From: Paenarthrobacter aurescens TC1
GTDB lineage: Bacteria > Actinomycetota > Actinomycetes > Actinomycetales > Micrococcaceae
Direction: 5' to 3'
Assembly (NCBI GenBank): GCA_000014925.1
Contig: CP000474.1
Span: 186,001-250,000, forward strand
Length of the DNA stretch: 64,000 nucleotides
Each line of letters starts with the position of its first letter. Within the stretch, counting starts at the first letter, position 1. The notes under the pieces are model-generated. The model was given only the letters and a program-made list of their open reading frames with translations. It searched no databases and was not told where the DNA came from. The translations under genes and the position numbers were made by a program. This document shows positions 35,384 to 44,649 of this stretch, piece after piece.

Positions 35384-36055
35384 TTGAGTGCGACATATCA
35401 GCTTGCTCTTCAACAGTTGACCGACTCCGCGTTGCCTACGGGGGCGTTTGCTCATTCTTTGGGGTTTGAGAGCTACATCCACCGTGGGCTTGTGCGTGAT
35501 GAGAGCACCTTCAGCACTTGGCTTCAGGCCTTCGTTTCCCAGCAGTTGAGCTATTCCGATGGGTTGGCTTTGCGGTTCTTGTTTGAGGGGGTGGATGTTG
35601 GCTTGTTGGATGGGGTGTTGTCTGCGCAGTTGTTGGCTCGGGAGGTTCGGGAGGCCTCTTTGAAAATGGGGGGACGGCTGCTGGAGATTGGTGGGGAAGT
35701 GTTCCCTTCGGCGGAACTGGAGGCGTATCGGGGGCTTGTCCGGGCGGGGTCGGCTTCGGGCCACCAACCTTTGGCATTTGGTGTCATTGCGCGGTCTCTG
35801 GGGGTGCCCTTGGAAGAGGCGCTTTCCGCCTACTTGTTCGCCACGGTTACGTCGCTGACGCAGAACGCCGTGCGGGCCATACCGCTCGGGCAAAACGCCG
35901 GGCAGCGGGTACTACGCCAAGCGCACGACGCCGTCGCTGCCGCCATCCACGTTGTAGCACAGCTGTGCTGGGACGACTTCGGGGCCGTCAGCCCCGGCCT
36001 CGAAATTTCACAAATGCGGCACGAACGGCAACGCGCCCGCATGTTCATGAGCTAG
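35384..36055 (+). CDS. ureF: Urease accessory protein UreF
   Basis: A 223-residue helical scaffold of the UreDFG activation complex. The N-terminal LTDSALPTGAFAHSLGFESYI and the C-terminal RIARMFMS-like end (RARMFMS) are typical. The start is set at the TTG at 35384, since upstream codons fall in the structured repeat and no ATG or GTG is in frame nearby; the Shine-Dalgarno is weak. Its first two thirds are rich in G and T (codons TTG, GGG, GTT), unlike ureC, ureE and ureG. Confidence 0.9.
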   Translation: MSATYQLALQQLTDSALPTGAFAHSLGFESYIHRGLVRDESTFSTWLQAFVSQQLSYSDGLALRFLFEGVDVGLLDGVLSAQLLAREVREASLKMGGRLLEIGGEVFPSAELEAYRGLVRAGSASGHQPLAFGVIARSLGVPLEEALSAYLFATVTSLTQNAVRAIPLGQNAGQRVLRQAHDAVAAAIHVVAQLCWDDFGAVSPGLEISQMRHERQRARMFMS

Positions 36056-36076
36056 TTAGTGCAAAGGACAAAAAAC

Positions 36077-36694
36077 ATGACAGAACCCATCAAAATCGGC
36101 GTCGGCGGACCCGTCGGAGCAGGCAAAACCCAACTCGTTGAACGCATCACCCGACACATGAGCCGCGACATCTCCATGGCCGCCATCACCAACGACATCT
36201 ACACCATCGAAGACGCCAAAATCCTCGCCGCCAACGGCATCCTCCCCGAAAACCGCATCATCGGCGTCGAAACGGGCGGCTGCCCCCACACCGCCATCCG
36301 CGAAGACACCTCCATGAACACCGCAGCCATCGAAGAACTCAAAACCCGGCACCCCGATCTCCAAATCATCTTCGTCGAATCCGGCGGCGACAACCTCTCC
36401 GCCACCTTCAGCCCCGAACTCGTCGACTTCTCCATCTACATCATCGACGTCGCCCAAGGCGAAAAAATCCCCCGCAAAGCCGGCCAAGGCATGATCAAAT
36501 CCGACCTGTTCATCATCAACAAAACAGACCTGGCACCACATGTAGGAGCAGACCTCGCCGTCATGGAACGGGACTCCAAGGAATTCCGCGGCAACAAGCC
36601 GTTCTGCTTCACGAACCTGAAGACGGACGAAGGCCTGGACGAGGTCCTCAACTGGATCCGCCGCGACGTCCTGATGCTCGACTTGGCGTCGTGA
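36077..36694 (+). CDS. ureG: Urease accessory GTPase UreG
   Basis: A 205-residue SIMIBI-class GTPase that powers nickel insertion. P-loop [11 protein letters not shown], the CPH nickel site in [20 protein letters not shown] and the guanine-specificity NKTD are all present. The ATG at 36077 is preceded by AAAGGA, 21 bases after the ureF stop. Codon usage is C/A-rich on the coding strand, in sharp contrast to both neighbours. Confidence 0.97.
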   Translation: MTEPIKIGVGGPVGAGKTQLVERITRHMSRDISMAAITNDIYTIEDAKILAANGILPENRIIGVETGGCPHTAIREDTSMNTAAIEELKTRHPDLQIIFVESGGDNLSATFSPELVDFSIYIIDVAQGEKIPRKAGQGMIKSDLFIINKTDLAPHVGADLAVMERDSKEFRGNKPFCFTNLKTDEGLDEVLNWIRRDVLMLDLAS

Positions 36695-36705
36695 TCGGCG
36701 GGGCT

Positions 36706-36788
36706 GCGGCGGCTACGCCGGATTTTGGGCCGTGCCCGCTTCGCGATGCCCGCCACGCCGCGGCCCAAAAATCCGGCTCCGCCGCCGC
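36706..36788. repeat. Structured inverted-repeat element 2 in the urease operon (ureG-ureD gap)
   Basis: Arms GCCGGATTTTGGGCCG (36717-36732) and the complement at 36761-36777 pair over 16 bp with one bulged base. Outside them GCGGCGG (36706-36712) pairs with CCGCCGC (36782-36788), leaving a small internal loop with TCCG on the right, also present in element 1. The core GGGCCGTGCCCG (36727-36738) and CCGCGGCCC are shared exactly with element 1, while the arm sequences differ. Confidence 0.7.
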
Positions 36789-36855
36789 AACGGTCGGCTC
36801 ACGTCGCGGCAGCGAGCAGCGGACGTCGCAGGCCGCACTGAGCCCTTGGGGGAAC

Positions 36856-37728
36856 GTGGGGCCCGACTCCACGTTGGCTTTGGGTGAAGGGGCGGTTCGG
36901 GGGCGGTTGGAGCTTGGGGTCTGTTTGCGTGGGGGGCGGTCCGTTGCTTCGCGGCAGTTTCATGAGGGTGCCTTGCGGGTTTTGCGGCCGCATTACTTGG
37001 ATGAGTCCGGGCAGGTTGGCTATGTGATGGTCAATCCGGGCGGGGCATATCTCGGGGCGGATTTGTTCCTCATTGATGTGACGGTTGAAAACAATGCCGC
37101 GCTGTTGCTGACCACGCAGTCGGCAACTAAGGTTTATCGGACTCCGGGGTCATTTGCTGAGCAGCGAATGAGTGTGCGGCTGGGGGAGGGCTCTCGGTTG
37201 GAGCTCATGCCCGACCAGTTGATTGCCTACCGGGAAGCGAGCTACCGGCAGAATTCGCGCATCAGTCTCCACCCGACGTCGAGCCTTATCATGGCCGAAG
37301 TCATCACGCCAGGCTGGTCCCCGGACGGGGCGTCCTTCAAGTACCAAGAGGTGCGGCTGCGGAACGAGATCTGGATCGATGACGAAAACGGAGCCAAGTT
37401 GCTGGCGCTCGACAACCTCCTGATCCGGCCCCCGCTGGGAGACGTTACCGGGATGGGGTTCATGGAGGGATTCAGCCACCTGGGGTCGTTGGTGGTGGTG
37501 GATCCGCGGGTGAATCAGGGGCTTGCCGATGAGCTGGACCTTATAGCCCGTGACTTTGACGCTTATACCGGTATGTCTTTGACCGCGACTATTGCCGGGA
37601 GCACGGGGCTTGTGCTGCGATCGTTGTCGAACAGCACTGAGGAGCTCAACAATTTGCTGGGTGCCTGCGCCGGCGTTCTGCGGGAACGTTGGTATGGGCA
37701 GGCGCCCTTGAACCTGAGGAAGTACTAA
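36856..37728 (+). CDS. ureD: Urease accessory protein UreD (UreH)
   Basis: A 290-residue scaffold protein that bridges urease and UreFG. RGRLELGVCLRGGRSVASRQFHEGALRVLRPHYLDESGQ, VNPGGAYLGADLFLIDV and TTQSATKVYRTP in sum match the family. The start is uncertain. The frame is open from a GTG at 36691 that overlaps the ureG stop (GTGA), but residues before 36856 come from the inverted-repeat element. The GTG at 36856 follows GGGGGA and gives a normal family length. The first half is G/T-rich like ureF. Confidence 0.88.
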   Translation: MGPDSTLALGEGAVRGRLELGVCLRGGRSVASRQFHEGALRVLRPHYLDESGQVGYVMVNPGGAYLGADLFLIDVTVENNAALLLTTQSATKVYRTPGSFAEQRMSVRLGEGSRLELMPDQLIAYREASYRQNSRISLHPTSSLIMAEVITPGWSPDGASFKYQEVRLRNEIWIDDENGAKLLALDNLLIRPPLGDVTGMGFMEGFSHLGSLVVVDPRVNQGLADELDLIARDFDAYTGMSLTATIAGSTGLVLRSLSNSTEELNNLLGACAGVLRERWYGQAPLNLRKY

Positions 37729-38774
37729 TGACTGCGCTGACCGAGTTCGCCACCATGTACCGGGAGCGGGAGACGTTGTCCCTGCGGACCCGGCTGCTGT
37801 TCACGTTCGGTGCCGTCGCCGCTTTGCACCTTGCCGCCGTCGTGCTGTTGCTTGCTGGTACCGCGGGTGGCGCGCAGCCGCTTGCACTCGGGCTGGTGAT
37901 CACCGCGTACGTGGCCGGTATCAAGCACAGTTACGACTGGGACCACATCGCCGCGATCGACAACTCCACCCGCAAATTCGTGGCACAGCACAAAGACCCC
38001 GTGAGCGTCGGCTTTGCATTCAGCCTGGGCCACAGCTCCGTGGTGATCCTCGCCGGACTCCTGGTGGTGGCGGGTGCCACCTTGATCGGGCAGTTCATGG
38101 AGGACGGCACCACCGGCAACAAGGTGCTGGGCCTGATCGGCAGTGGAGTGTCGGGGTTGTTCCTGCTGGCGATGGGTCTGTTCAACGGCTCCGCGTTTGT
38201 GCGCGCGAGCAGTGTGTACCGGCAGGTGCAGCGCGGCGGTGACGTCCGTCCGGAGGACTTGGAAGCAAAGGGCCTTATCGCCCGGCTGCTCGCCAAGCCG
38301 CTGTCCAAGGTGGAGCGGCCCCGGAACATCTACGTGATCGGTTTCCTGTTCGGCCTCGGGTTCGATACCGCCACCACCATCGGACTGCTGGTCATCACCA
38401 CGACGGCGTCACTCGCCGGTGTCTCGCCCCTCGCCTTGATGGCCCTCCCTCTTGCGTTCACCGCCGCCATGACCTTGTGTGATTCCGCCAATGGCGTGGC
38501 CATGATGAAGATGTACAAATCAGCCATTCACAACCCCAGGCGCAAGCTTGGCTTCAATGCCCTGATCACTGGCATCTCGGCGGTCTCGGCGTTGTTCATC
38601 TCCGTGATCACGCTCGGTGGATTCGCGAATTCTGCGTTTGAGCTTCAGGATCCCCTGACCACGTGGCTCGGCAGCATTGACCTTGGCGACGCCGGCCTGA
38701 TCCTGGTGGGACTGTTCGTGATCGTCTGGGCCGTCGCCTCCTTGCGGGGCCGGGGCGCCGGAAGCGGGACCTAG
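37728..38774 (+). CDS. Nickel/cobalt transporter, NiCoT family (HoxN/NixA)
   Basis: A 348-residue permease with about eight helices. The NiCoT signature H-x4-DH appears as HSYDWDHIAAIDN in helix 2, and FLFGLGFDTATTIGLL and LCDSANGVAMMKMY are the further conserved motifs. It supplies Ni2+ for urease, consistent with its position as last gene of the operon. The ATG overlaps the ureD stop by one base (TAATG). Confidence 0.93.
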   Translation: MTALTEFATMYRERETLSLRTRLLFTFGAVAALHLAAVVLLLAGTAGGAQPLALGLVITAYVAGIKHSYDWDHIAAIDNSTRKFVAQHKDPVSVGFAFSLGHSSVVILAGLLVVAGATLIGQFMEDGTTGNKVLGLIGSGVSGLFLLAMGLFNGSAFVRASSVYRQVQRGGDVRPEDLEAKGLIARLLAKPLSKVERPRNIYVIGFLFGLGFDTATTIGLLVITTTASLAGVSPLALMALPLAFTAAMTLCDSANGVAMMKMYKSAIHNPRRKLGFNALITGISAVSALFISVITLGGFANSAFELQDPLTTWLGSIDLGDAGLILVGLFVIVWAVASLRGRGAGSGT

Positions 38775-39748
38775 GAGACCGCCACTGCGTTGAAAAGCTC
38801 GTTGGTGTCCACGCCGAGGTCCGGGGTGTCCAGCACGTTGGTCAGAAACACCACGCAGCGGTCCTGCTCGGGGAACATCCACCACTCCGTACCGGACCAG
38901 CCCGGATGCCCATAAATACCCTGCGCGAACAGCTCGGACTCGTTGGCGGGCATCTGGAATCCCAGCCCGGTGTGGCGGATGGGCTTGGGCCGGGTGGTGA
39001 TGTGCGAAACCTCGGTGGTTCGGGGGCGACGCATGGCTGCAAGGGTCGCGGGCCGGACGGCTTTCCCGGAACCCCGCAGGAGCTCGGAACCGAGATTGAG
39101 CAGGTCTGCGGCCGTGCCGAACAGGCCCGCTCCGGGATGCCTGTTCTTGTACATGGCCTGGACATCAAGGCCAGCTGCCTCGGTGCCATGGACCGTGTGC
39201 GGGTTGCACTCCGTGCCGAACGTTAAACCCTGAGCCCCCGTGTCAGCCGCCAAGGACAGAAGCTGGTCCTCGAACGGAACCCCGCCTGCCCACTCGGCCA
39301 TCGCCGCTGCACCTTCGAAAGCGATGTTGCAGTACTGGACCAGGGATCCGGCGTAAAAGGCTTGCTCCGCGGAGGTGAGCGCCTCACGGAGGGGAGTGCC
39401 GCCGTCGAGCACTGGGTCTGAGATTCCCGAACGGTGGCTCAGCAACTGCTCGAGGGTCACGGTGTCCGTGCGCCCGGCGCCAAAGCCCGGCAGGGCGTCA
39501 CCAAGCGAGGCTCCAAGTGAGAGTTTCCCCAGTTCAACCTGCCGCATGACCGTGAGGGCACTGATCGGTTTGGTGACCGAGAACAGCGCAAAGTGGTCAT
39601 CGGCTGTCGCCGGCCTGCCGTCGTCGGTCCCGAACGCCACGATGTCCTCGATGCCTTGGCTCGAAGCGATGCCCAGCACCGCCACCGGCACCCGTTTGAG
39701 GTCTACCTGTTTACGGGCCCAGTCTGCAGCGGGTCCTGTTTCCACCAT
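38771..39748 (-). CDS. Serine hydrolase, class C beta-lactamase/esterase family
   Basis: A 325-residue penicillin-binding-protein-like hydrolase. The SxxK nucleophile motif is SVTK (in LFSVTKPISAL), the second motif Y-x-N is YCN, and a C-terminal HPGWSGTEWW replaces the KTG region. No signal peptide is seen, so it is probably a cytoplasmic esterase or peptidase. The ATG at 39748 has GAAGG about 12 bases upstream; an in-frame ATG at 39790 is the alternative. It converges with the nickel transporter gene (4-bp overlap). Confidence 0.86.
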   Translation of the reverse strand: MVETGPAADWARKQVDLKRVPVAVLGIASSQGIEDIVAFGTDDGRPATADDHFALFSVTKPISALTVMRQVELGKLSLGASLGDALPGFGAGRTDTVTLEQLLSHRSGISDPVLDGGTPLREALTSAEQAFYAGSLVQYCNIAFEGAAAMAEWAGGVPFEDQLLSLAADTGAQGLTFGTECNPHTVHGTEAAGLDVQAMYKNRHPGAGLFGTAADLLNLGSELLRGSGKAVRPATLAAMRRPRTTEVSHITTRPKPIRHTGLGFQMPANESELFAQGIYGHPGWSGTEWWMFPEQDRCVVFLTNVLDTPDLGVDTNELFNAVAVS

Positions 39749-39906
39749 TGCTATGTCACGCCTTCGTTCGGAGTTCAGAGTGTGGTGCATTGAATCTATC
39801 GTGCGGCCCGAAAAAAGATTCTTGCCGGCGTGTAACCGTGGCCGCCCGGCTGGAAACTATACAAGTATCCTGCAGTTCAGGGCTCTATCTATCAGGGGGA
39901 ACAATC

Positions 39907-40416
39907 GTGCTTTCAGAGCGCGAATTGGCGTTCATCGCCATTCACAAAGACAGCTACCCATCCGTGTTCAAGTTCGTCTGCCGACGTGTTGAATCTGTTG
40001 ATGTAGCTGAGGAGATCGCCGCTGACGTCTACCGCATCGTCTGGCAAAAATGGTCCGACGATTCCCGCCCGGATCTTCCGTACCTCCTGACGGTTGCAAG
40101 GAACCTTGTGGGAAACGCGTACCGGAGCCGCGACAGGCGCCTGGCGCTGCAGGAAAAACTGCGGACGACGGCGGTCCAGCGCTTTGGCGACGACTCCGAG
40201 AACGTTGCTGTCCAGGACGCCCTGGAATCACTGCGGGAAAAGGACCGCGACATTTTGCAGATGGCCTACTGGGACGGTCTGGGGACCGCCGACATCGCGA
40301 AGGTGCTGCAGTGCAGCGAATCGGCGGCCAAAGTCCGCCTTCACCGAGCCCGTACAGCATTTCGGAAACAACTGCCTGCAGGGGCCAACTCGACTACACA
40401 GAAGATGGGGGTCTGA
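39907..40416 (+). CDS. ECF-type RNA polymerase sigma factor
   Basis: A 169-residue extracytoplasmic-function sigma factor. Region 2 (YPSVFKFVCRRVESVDVAEEIAADVYRIVWQKW) binds the -10 element, and region 4 (LREKDRDILQMAYWDGLGTADIAKVLQCSESAAKVRLHRAR) carries the helix-turn-helix. The GTG at 39907 follows GGGGA at seven bases. The next gene starts six bases after its stop and encodes a membrane protein that could be its regulator. Confidence 0.9.
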   Translation: MLSERELAFIAIHKDSYPSVFKFVCRRVESVDVAEEIAADVYRIVWQKWSDDSRPDLPYLLTVARNLVGNAYRSRDRRLALQEKLRTTAVQRFGDDSENVAVQDALESLREKDRDILQMAYWDGLGTADIAKVLQCSESAAKVRLHRARTAFRKQLPAGANSTTQKMGV

Positions 40417-40421
40417 AGACA

Positions 40422-41474
40422 ATGGATCCGATCAAGAACCAGATATCAGCGATTGACCCGCTCACTATCGAACCAGTGGCGGAACCCAACGGCGAAGAAG
40501 CGCTGCACAAAATCCTTTCCGGCACCACCGTATTCAGCGACAACCGCCCGATCGCGGCAGTGACGTCCCTGGAACAGCGGAGGCGCCGCAAAGCCCAGAT
40601 CGCCGGTGGGCTGTTGCTTGGTGCTGCGGCCGTGACGGTGGGGGTGCTTGTTGCCTCGAGCTTCGAGACAGTCAGTTCCAATCCCTTGCCCGCTGTGACA
40701 CTCCAAACCTCAACGCCCACGCCTACCGCTTCCGCCACCCCAACGCCCACGCCCACGCCCACTGTGACGCCCACGGTTACCCCGTCGGCAACGCCCACAG
40801 TGGCCGCGCCGGTAACCACCCCGCCCGCACCCACCACACCTCCAGCAGTCGCCTCGGCGCCAGTGGTGCCACCCGTGCAGGCGCCGACCACCCAGACCTA
40901 CACTTTTCCGGACGGCCACCTTTCCTTCACGTACCCGGTCGGCTGGAGTATCCGGGCGGACCAAGGACCATTCGATCCTCCCGGGACTGCGGAAGCCTCG
41001 CGCATTGTGACTGTCTTCGATGCCGCTGGGGCAGAGGTAGCCCGCATTTTCAATGGAAACTACGCGGATGGGACTGCTGGTTTGGTGGACCGAACCATTC
41101 TGGACCGGGCTGTAGTGCCCGGCGTTCGCGACAACTCGGGTGAGCTGGTGGAGTTCGGTTTCTCCTCGAACCAGTCACAGTACATTCCCTACGAAGGGCC
41201 CCCCTACGAGGGAATGCCCTCACCCCGAACGGGACCTGTCGAAGGGCCTCCGACATACATCATGGATGTACGGGTGTCCTCCGAGCTCCAGGCCGGAGTA
41301 AGTTCCTCCGGGACCAACCAGGTCCGCGTACCAAACGGCATCATGAGTGCTTACGCGGTTTTCGATCCCAGCAAGAACCCCGCCTTCGCGACTCCTGATG
41401 CAGCCAAGGCTTGGATGGGCAGCACGCAGTACGCCCAGCTCAAGTCCATGCTCCTGAGCCTGAGCTACAAGTAA
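40422..41474 (+). CDS. Membrane protein encoded with ECF sigma factor, possible anti-sigma factor
   Basis: A 350-residue single-pass protein. The cytoplasmic N-terminus (1-55, with EEALHKILSGT) is followed by a basic RRRRK stop-transfer, one transmembrane helix (about 63-82), a long Pro/Thr repeat linker (about 95-155, PTPTPTPTVTPTVTP) and an extracellular domain (about 165-350) with YTFPDGHLSFTYPVGW. No zinc-binding anti-sigma motif is visible. The six-base spacing from the sigma gene supports a regulatory pair, with the outer domain as sensor; this is inference. Confidence 0.78.
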   Translation: MDPIKNQISAIDPLTIEPVAEPNGEEALHKILSGTTVFSDNRPIAAVTSLEQRRRRKAQIAGGLLLGAAAVTVGVLVASSFETVSSNPLPAVTLQTSTPTPTASATPTPTPTPTVTPTVTPSATPTVAAPVTTPPAPTTPPAVASAPVVPPVQAPTTQTYTFPDGHLSFTYPVGWSIRADQGPFDPPGTAEASRIVTVFDAAGAEVARIFNGNYADGTAGLVDRTILDRAVVPGVRDNSGELVEFGFSSNQSQYIPYEGPPYEGMPSPRTGPVEGPPTYIMDVRVSSELQAGVSSSGTNQVRVPNGIMSAYAVFDPSKNPAFATPDAAKAWMGSTQYAQLKSMLLSLSYK

Positions 41475-41485
41475 CCCATCTCAGC

Positions 41486-41528
41486 AGCAGTTGAGGCCGT
41501 CCTGAACGCTGGAACGGCCTCAACTGCT
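41486..41528. terminator. Bidirectional hairpin between convergent genes
   Basis: AGCAGTTGAGGCCGT at 41486-41500 is perfectly complementary to 41514-41528 (15 bp, 13-base loop). It lies 12 bases from each flanking stop codon, so it can terminate both transcripts. T-runs are absent. Confidence 0.7.
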
Positions 41529-41539
41529 AGCTACTTGGA

Positions 41540-44329
41540 TTAGCGGACAGTGACCAGATGGCTGGCGGGGTCGTACCGGAAGGTGATCGGGCCGCCGTCG
41601 TGTTTCAACGCGATGTTGCTGCCGTTGGCGGCGCCGGCCAAACCGTAGTTCTCAGCCCAGGACCCGTTGATGGCGGCCTTGAACTCGTAACTGCCGGCAG
41701 CGAGATTGGGCACGGAGAGCTTCCACAGTCCGTCGGCGGCATCCAATGACAGCTGGGCTTGGGCGCAATCCGGCATCCAATCGCCAGCGCAGCCGAGCTC
41801 GGAGTTCAGGCTTCCCGGCACGGAAACGGCTGCAGGCTGCTGGCCCGCGGTGACTGCGCTGATGAGATTGGTGGCGTGGTCGTACAGGAAGGTGACTGCG
41901 CCGCCCGAGTGCGTGAACGCCACGTTGGGGCCGTCGAGCTCACCGCCCGCGCCGTAGTTCTCGTCCCAGGTGCCATTGAGCGCCGCCTTGAACTCGTACG
42001 TTCCGGAGGGGAGGTTGGGGACGCTCAGCTGCCAGAGCCGATGCGTGGGCTCGTAGCTCATGAGACCCTGCTCGCAGCTGGGCTGCCAGTCCTCGGTACA
42101 ACCCAACTCGGTGTTGAGGCTGCCGACCACAGTGACGGATTCGGGCTGGGTGGGCTCACCCACCACGCCGCTCTTCGGCTCACTCGCCGACGTCTGCCCG
42201 CGGTTGTCCAACACCACCGCCCGATATTCCACCGACGTGCCAGTCTCAACGGACGACACGTCATGGAACACCTGGTACGGAGCGTTGTCGTCGGTGCCGA
42301 TCGCCGTCCACTCGCCACCTGGCGTGCGCGACTGGAAGGTGACCTCATAGAACGAGTTACCGTCGACGTCGGCCGTCACCTTCAGGCGGCTGGCGTCACC
42401 AGCCGCGGTGACCGGCTTCTTAAGCACGACGGCGGGCGCTGCCGTCGACTTGGCCAGGCGCCCCGCCGCTTCATAAACCACAGCGGAAAGCGGCGGTACG
42501 GTGACGGTCAGTTTGGCGTCCTGTCCGGTCTTGGCGTGCTTGGCGGCGTCACCATAAACCAGCTTGAACGGCTGTTTCGCTTCATACGTGGGGATGGCCG
42601 CGGTCTGCGCTGTCTCGCTGTTGTTCACTGCCACGATGTACTCGCGCTGCTCTTTGGCATCAATGCGTGAGAACGCGTAGATCCCGGCGCCGTCGGCTGC
42701 GTAGCGGTTTTGCTGGGCACCGCTGCGGAGTGTGGGATGTTCTGCCGCGAGGGCCGCGAGCTCACTGATTTTCTTGTACAACGGGTGCTGGGTGTCGAAG
42801 TTGTCCGTGGCGTGGGTGGAGCTGGTGCCCAGGAGATCGTCGTCCAGGTATTCCTGTACCTTGCTCGCGAACATCGTCTGGCGCGAGTCCTGGTCTCCGC
42901 CGGCGCCGGTGAAGCCTTGCTCGTCGCCGTAGTAGATCACGGGGTTGCCGCGCGAGAAGTACATCAGCTCATGGGCGAGCTCGTCGCGTTCCACCAGTTC
43001 GGAGTCGGACGCTCCCGGGTTGTCCTGGGCGATGAAGGTGCCGATGCGGCCCATGTCGTGGTTACCCAGGAAGGTGGGCAGTTGGTAAACGTTCGAGTCA
43101 GCGTCCGTGTACCAGTCATCCCCGTTGAAGAAGTCCGCCAAGCCGGTGGCTTTGCTGCTCTGGGACGCGAAGCTGCGGGCTGCGCCTTGGAAGCCGAAAT
43201 CCAGCACGGCCTGCATCTGGTTCTTGGTGGTGAACTTGGACGTCACGGTCTTGGAGGTATCGAAGACCTCGCCGAACATGAAGAACTCGTCCTTGCCCTG
43301 TTCCTTGGCGTAGCTGAGGACCTGGGGTCCGAACTGCTGCCAGAATTCGTCGTTGACGTGCTTCATGGTGTCGATGCGGAAACCGTCAATCCCGAAGTCG
43401 CGGATCCAGGTTTTGTAGACGTCCATCATGCCGTTGACCACTTTTGGGTTCTCGGTGAAGAGGTCGTCCAGTCCGAAGAAGTCGCCGTACAGGGAGTCCT
43501 CACCGGCAAAGTTGGTGTTGCCCCGGTTGTGATAGAGCGTGGGGTCGTTGAGCCACGATGGGACCTTCACGTCCTTCTCCGCGTCAGGGACCACAGGGGT
43601 GTACGGGAAGGACGTCGCGGCATCCAGGGGCGGGAAGTCCTGCGTTCCGGCGTAGTCGCGGTCATCGAAGACCTCGCCAGCAGCGGTTCGGTAGGGCTCG
43701 GTTTCCTTGGAGATGTACGGCGCTGAGGCGGTTTCCTGGTACTGGATGACGTCCGCGGTGTGGTTGGTGATGATGTCGAAATACACCTTCATGCCACGGG
43801 CGTGGGCGGCGTCGATGAGGGTCTTCAGCTCGGCATTGGTGCCCAGATGGGGGTCGATCTGCGTGAAGTCCGTGACCCAGTACCCGTGATAGCCGGCCGA
43901 GCTGTTCGCCAGGGTGCCGTCACCCTGGACCGCCTTGTTCTTGAAGCTCGGTGTGAGCCAGAGGGAGTTGGTGCCCAGCCCCTGGATGTAGTCCAGCTGG
44001 TCTTGGAGACCCTTCAAATCCCCGCCATTGAAGAATCCCTTGCGGGTGGGATCGAAGCCGGACACCATCGGATCGGCACCCAGCCCGCCGTCGTCGTTGG
44101 CTGTTGTGCCGTTACTGAAGCGGTCGGCCATGACGAAGTAGAAGTTCTGATCGCTGATGCCTCCGCGGATGGAGTGCTGGGCAGCATGGTCAGGCGTGGG
44201 GGCGGGCGCGGCGCCTGCGGGGAGGACGGCCGAGGCGGTGAGTACCGCCGTCGTCATGACGACGGCGGCGATCCGGTTGAGTAGTGGGCGCTGAGGGCAG
44301 TTGTTGGGTCTATAGCTGCGAGATAACAC
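41540..44329 (-). CDS. Secreted alpha-amylase, GH13, with tandem X25-like starch-binding modules
   Basis: A 929-residue extracellular glycosidase acting on starch or related alpha-glucans. A signal peptide ends near VLPAGAAPAP. The GH13 barrel (about 55-500) has the nucleophile Asp in GFRIDTMKH, the acid/base Glu in FFMFGEVFD and the third Asp in FLGNHDMGRI. A C-domain and a fibronectin-like module (about 640-725) follow. The C-terminus has two tandem repeats (about 735-830 and 835-929), each with VPGSLNSELGC or VVGSLNTELGC, W-x-LSVPNL and YEFKAA-NG-W-ENYG, matching pullulanase-type X25 modules. A cre/LacI-like AAGCGCTT lies upstream. Confidence 0.95.
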   Translation of the reverse strand: MLSRSYRPNNCPQRPLLNRIAAVVMTTAVLTASAVLPAGAAPAPTPDHAAQHSIRGGISDQNFYFVMADRFSNGTTANDDGGLGADPMVSGFDPTRKGFFNGGDLKGLQDQLDYIQGLGTNSLWLTPSFKNKAVQGDGTLANSSAGYHGYWVTDFTQIDPHLGTNAELKTLIDAAHARGMKVYFDIITNHTADVIQYQETASAPYISKETEPYRTAAGEVFDDRDYAGTQDFPPLDAATSFPYTPVVPDAEKDVKVPSWLNDPTLYHNRGNTNFAGEDSLYGDFFGLDDLFTENPKVVNGMMDVYKTWIRDFGIDGFRIDTMKHVNDEFWQQFGPQVLSYAKEQGKDEFFMFGEVFDTSKTVTSKFTTKNQMQAVLDFGFQGAARSFASQSSKATGLADFFNGDDWYTDADSNVYQLPTFLGNHDMGRIGTFIAQDNPGASDSELVERDELAHELMYFSRGNPVIYYGDEQGFTGAGGDQDSRQTMFASKVQEYLDDDLLGTSSTHATDNFDTQHPLYKKISELAALAAEHPTLRSGAQQNRYAADGAGIYAFSRIDAKEQREYIVAVNNSETAQTAAIPTYEAKQPFKLVYGDAAKHAKTGQDAKLTVTVPPLSAVVYEAAGRLAKSTAAPAVVLKKPVTAAGDASRLKVTADVDGNSFYEVTFQSRTPGGEWTAIGTDDNAPYQVFHDVSSVETGTSVEYRAVVLDNRGQTSASEPKSGVVGEPTQPESVTVVGSLNTELGCTEDWQPSCEQGLMSYEPTHRLWQLSVPNLPSGTYEFKAALNGTWDENYGAGGELDGPNVAFTHSGGAVTFLYDHATNLISAVTAGQQPAAVSVPGSLNSELGCAGDWMPDCAQAQLSLDAADGLWKLSVPNLAAGSYEFKAAINGSWAENYGLAGAANGSNIALKHDGGPITFRYDPASHLVTVR

Positions 44330-44649
44330 GTGATGGAACCTTCCGCTAAGCGACAGTGCTGTGGCATGTAGGTGCTGTGTGACAAGTCACAACTGTAAGC
44401 GCTTCCGTAGGGTTAATCCACGGCTTCTGGGTGTTGAGAATTATGAAGAGCCTCGGATGAACTCCAGTGCTGGAAGCGTTTGCATGTGCCCTACCCGAAA
44501 TTGCGCGGGATTTTCACTGTGCCTTTGCATTGCCTCATCCCGAAACGCTATGCATCTGTCCATAACGAAGCCCGTGTGACTTGCATAGGGTTGAAGAGAT
44601 CTGCTTCACAAAACGCCCCCCGATCTATCCCCAAGGATGAGTTTCAACG
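44330..44649. other. Intergenic region upstream of the alpha-amylase and a small-gene pair
   Basis: This 320-bp spacer holds the divergent promoters of the amylase (minus) and the two small genes (plus). A LacI-family/cre-like palindrome GTAAGCGCTTCC is centred at 44400/44401. The plus-strand frame at 44361-44579 has Cys-rich, low-complexity coding unlike real genes of this genome and is not accepted. Nothing else is evident. Confidence 0.5.
44395..44406. promoter_or_regulatory. LacI-family/cre-like operator before the amylase gene
   Basis: GTAAGCGCTTCC contains the perfect core AAGCGCTT and lies about 70 bp upstream of the amylase start. This core is shared by CcpA-type cre sites and many MalR/LacI-type sugar operators, so carbon-source control is likely; no matching regulator gene is adjacent. 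Confidence 0.45.

Noticed and set aside
36691..36855. N-terminal extension of ureD from a GTG overlapping ureG
   Set aside because: The extra residues are a translation of the inverted-repeat element and do not resemble UreD; a later GTG has a better ribosome binding site.
44361..44579. Cys-rich 72-codon plus-strand frame
   Set aside because: No ribosome binding site, unusual composition and location in a promoter region with operator-like sequence.
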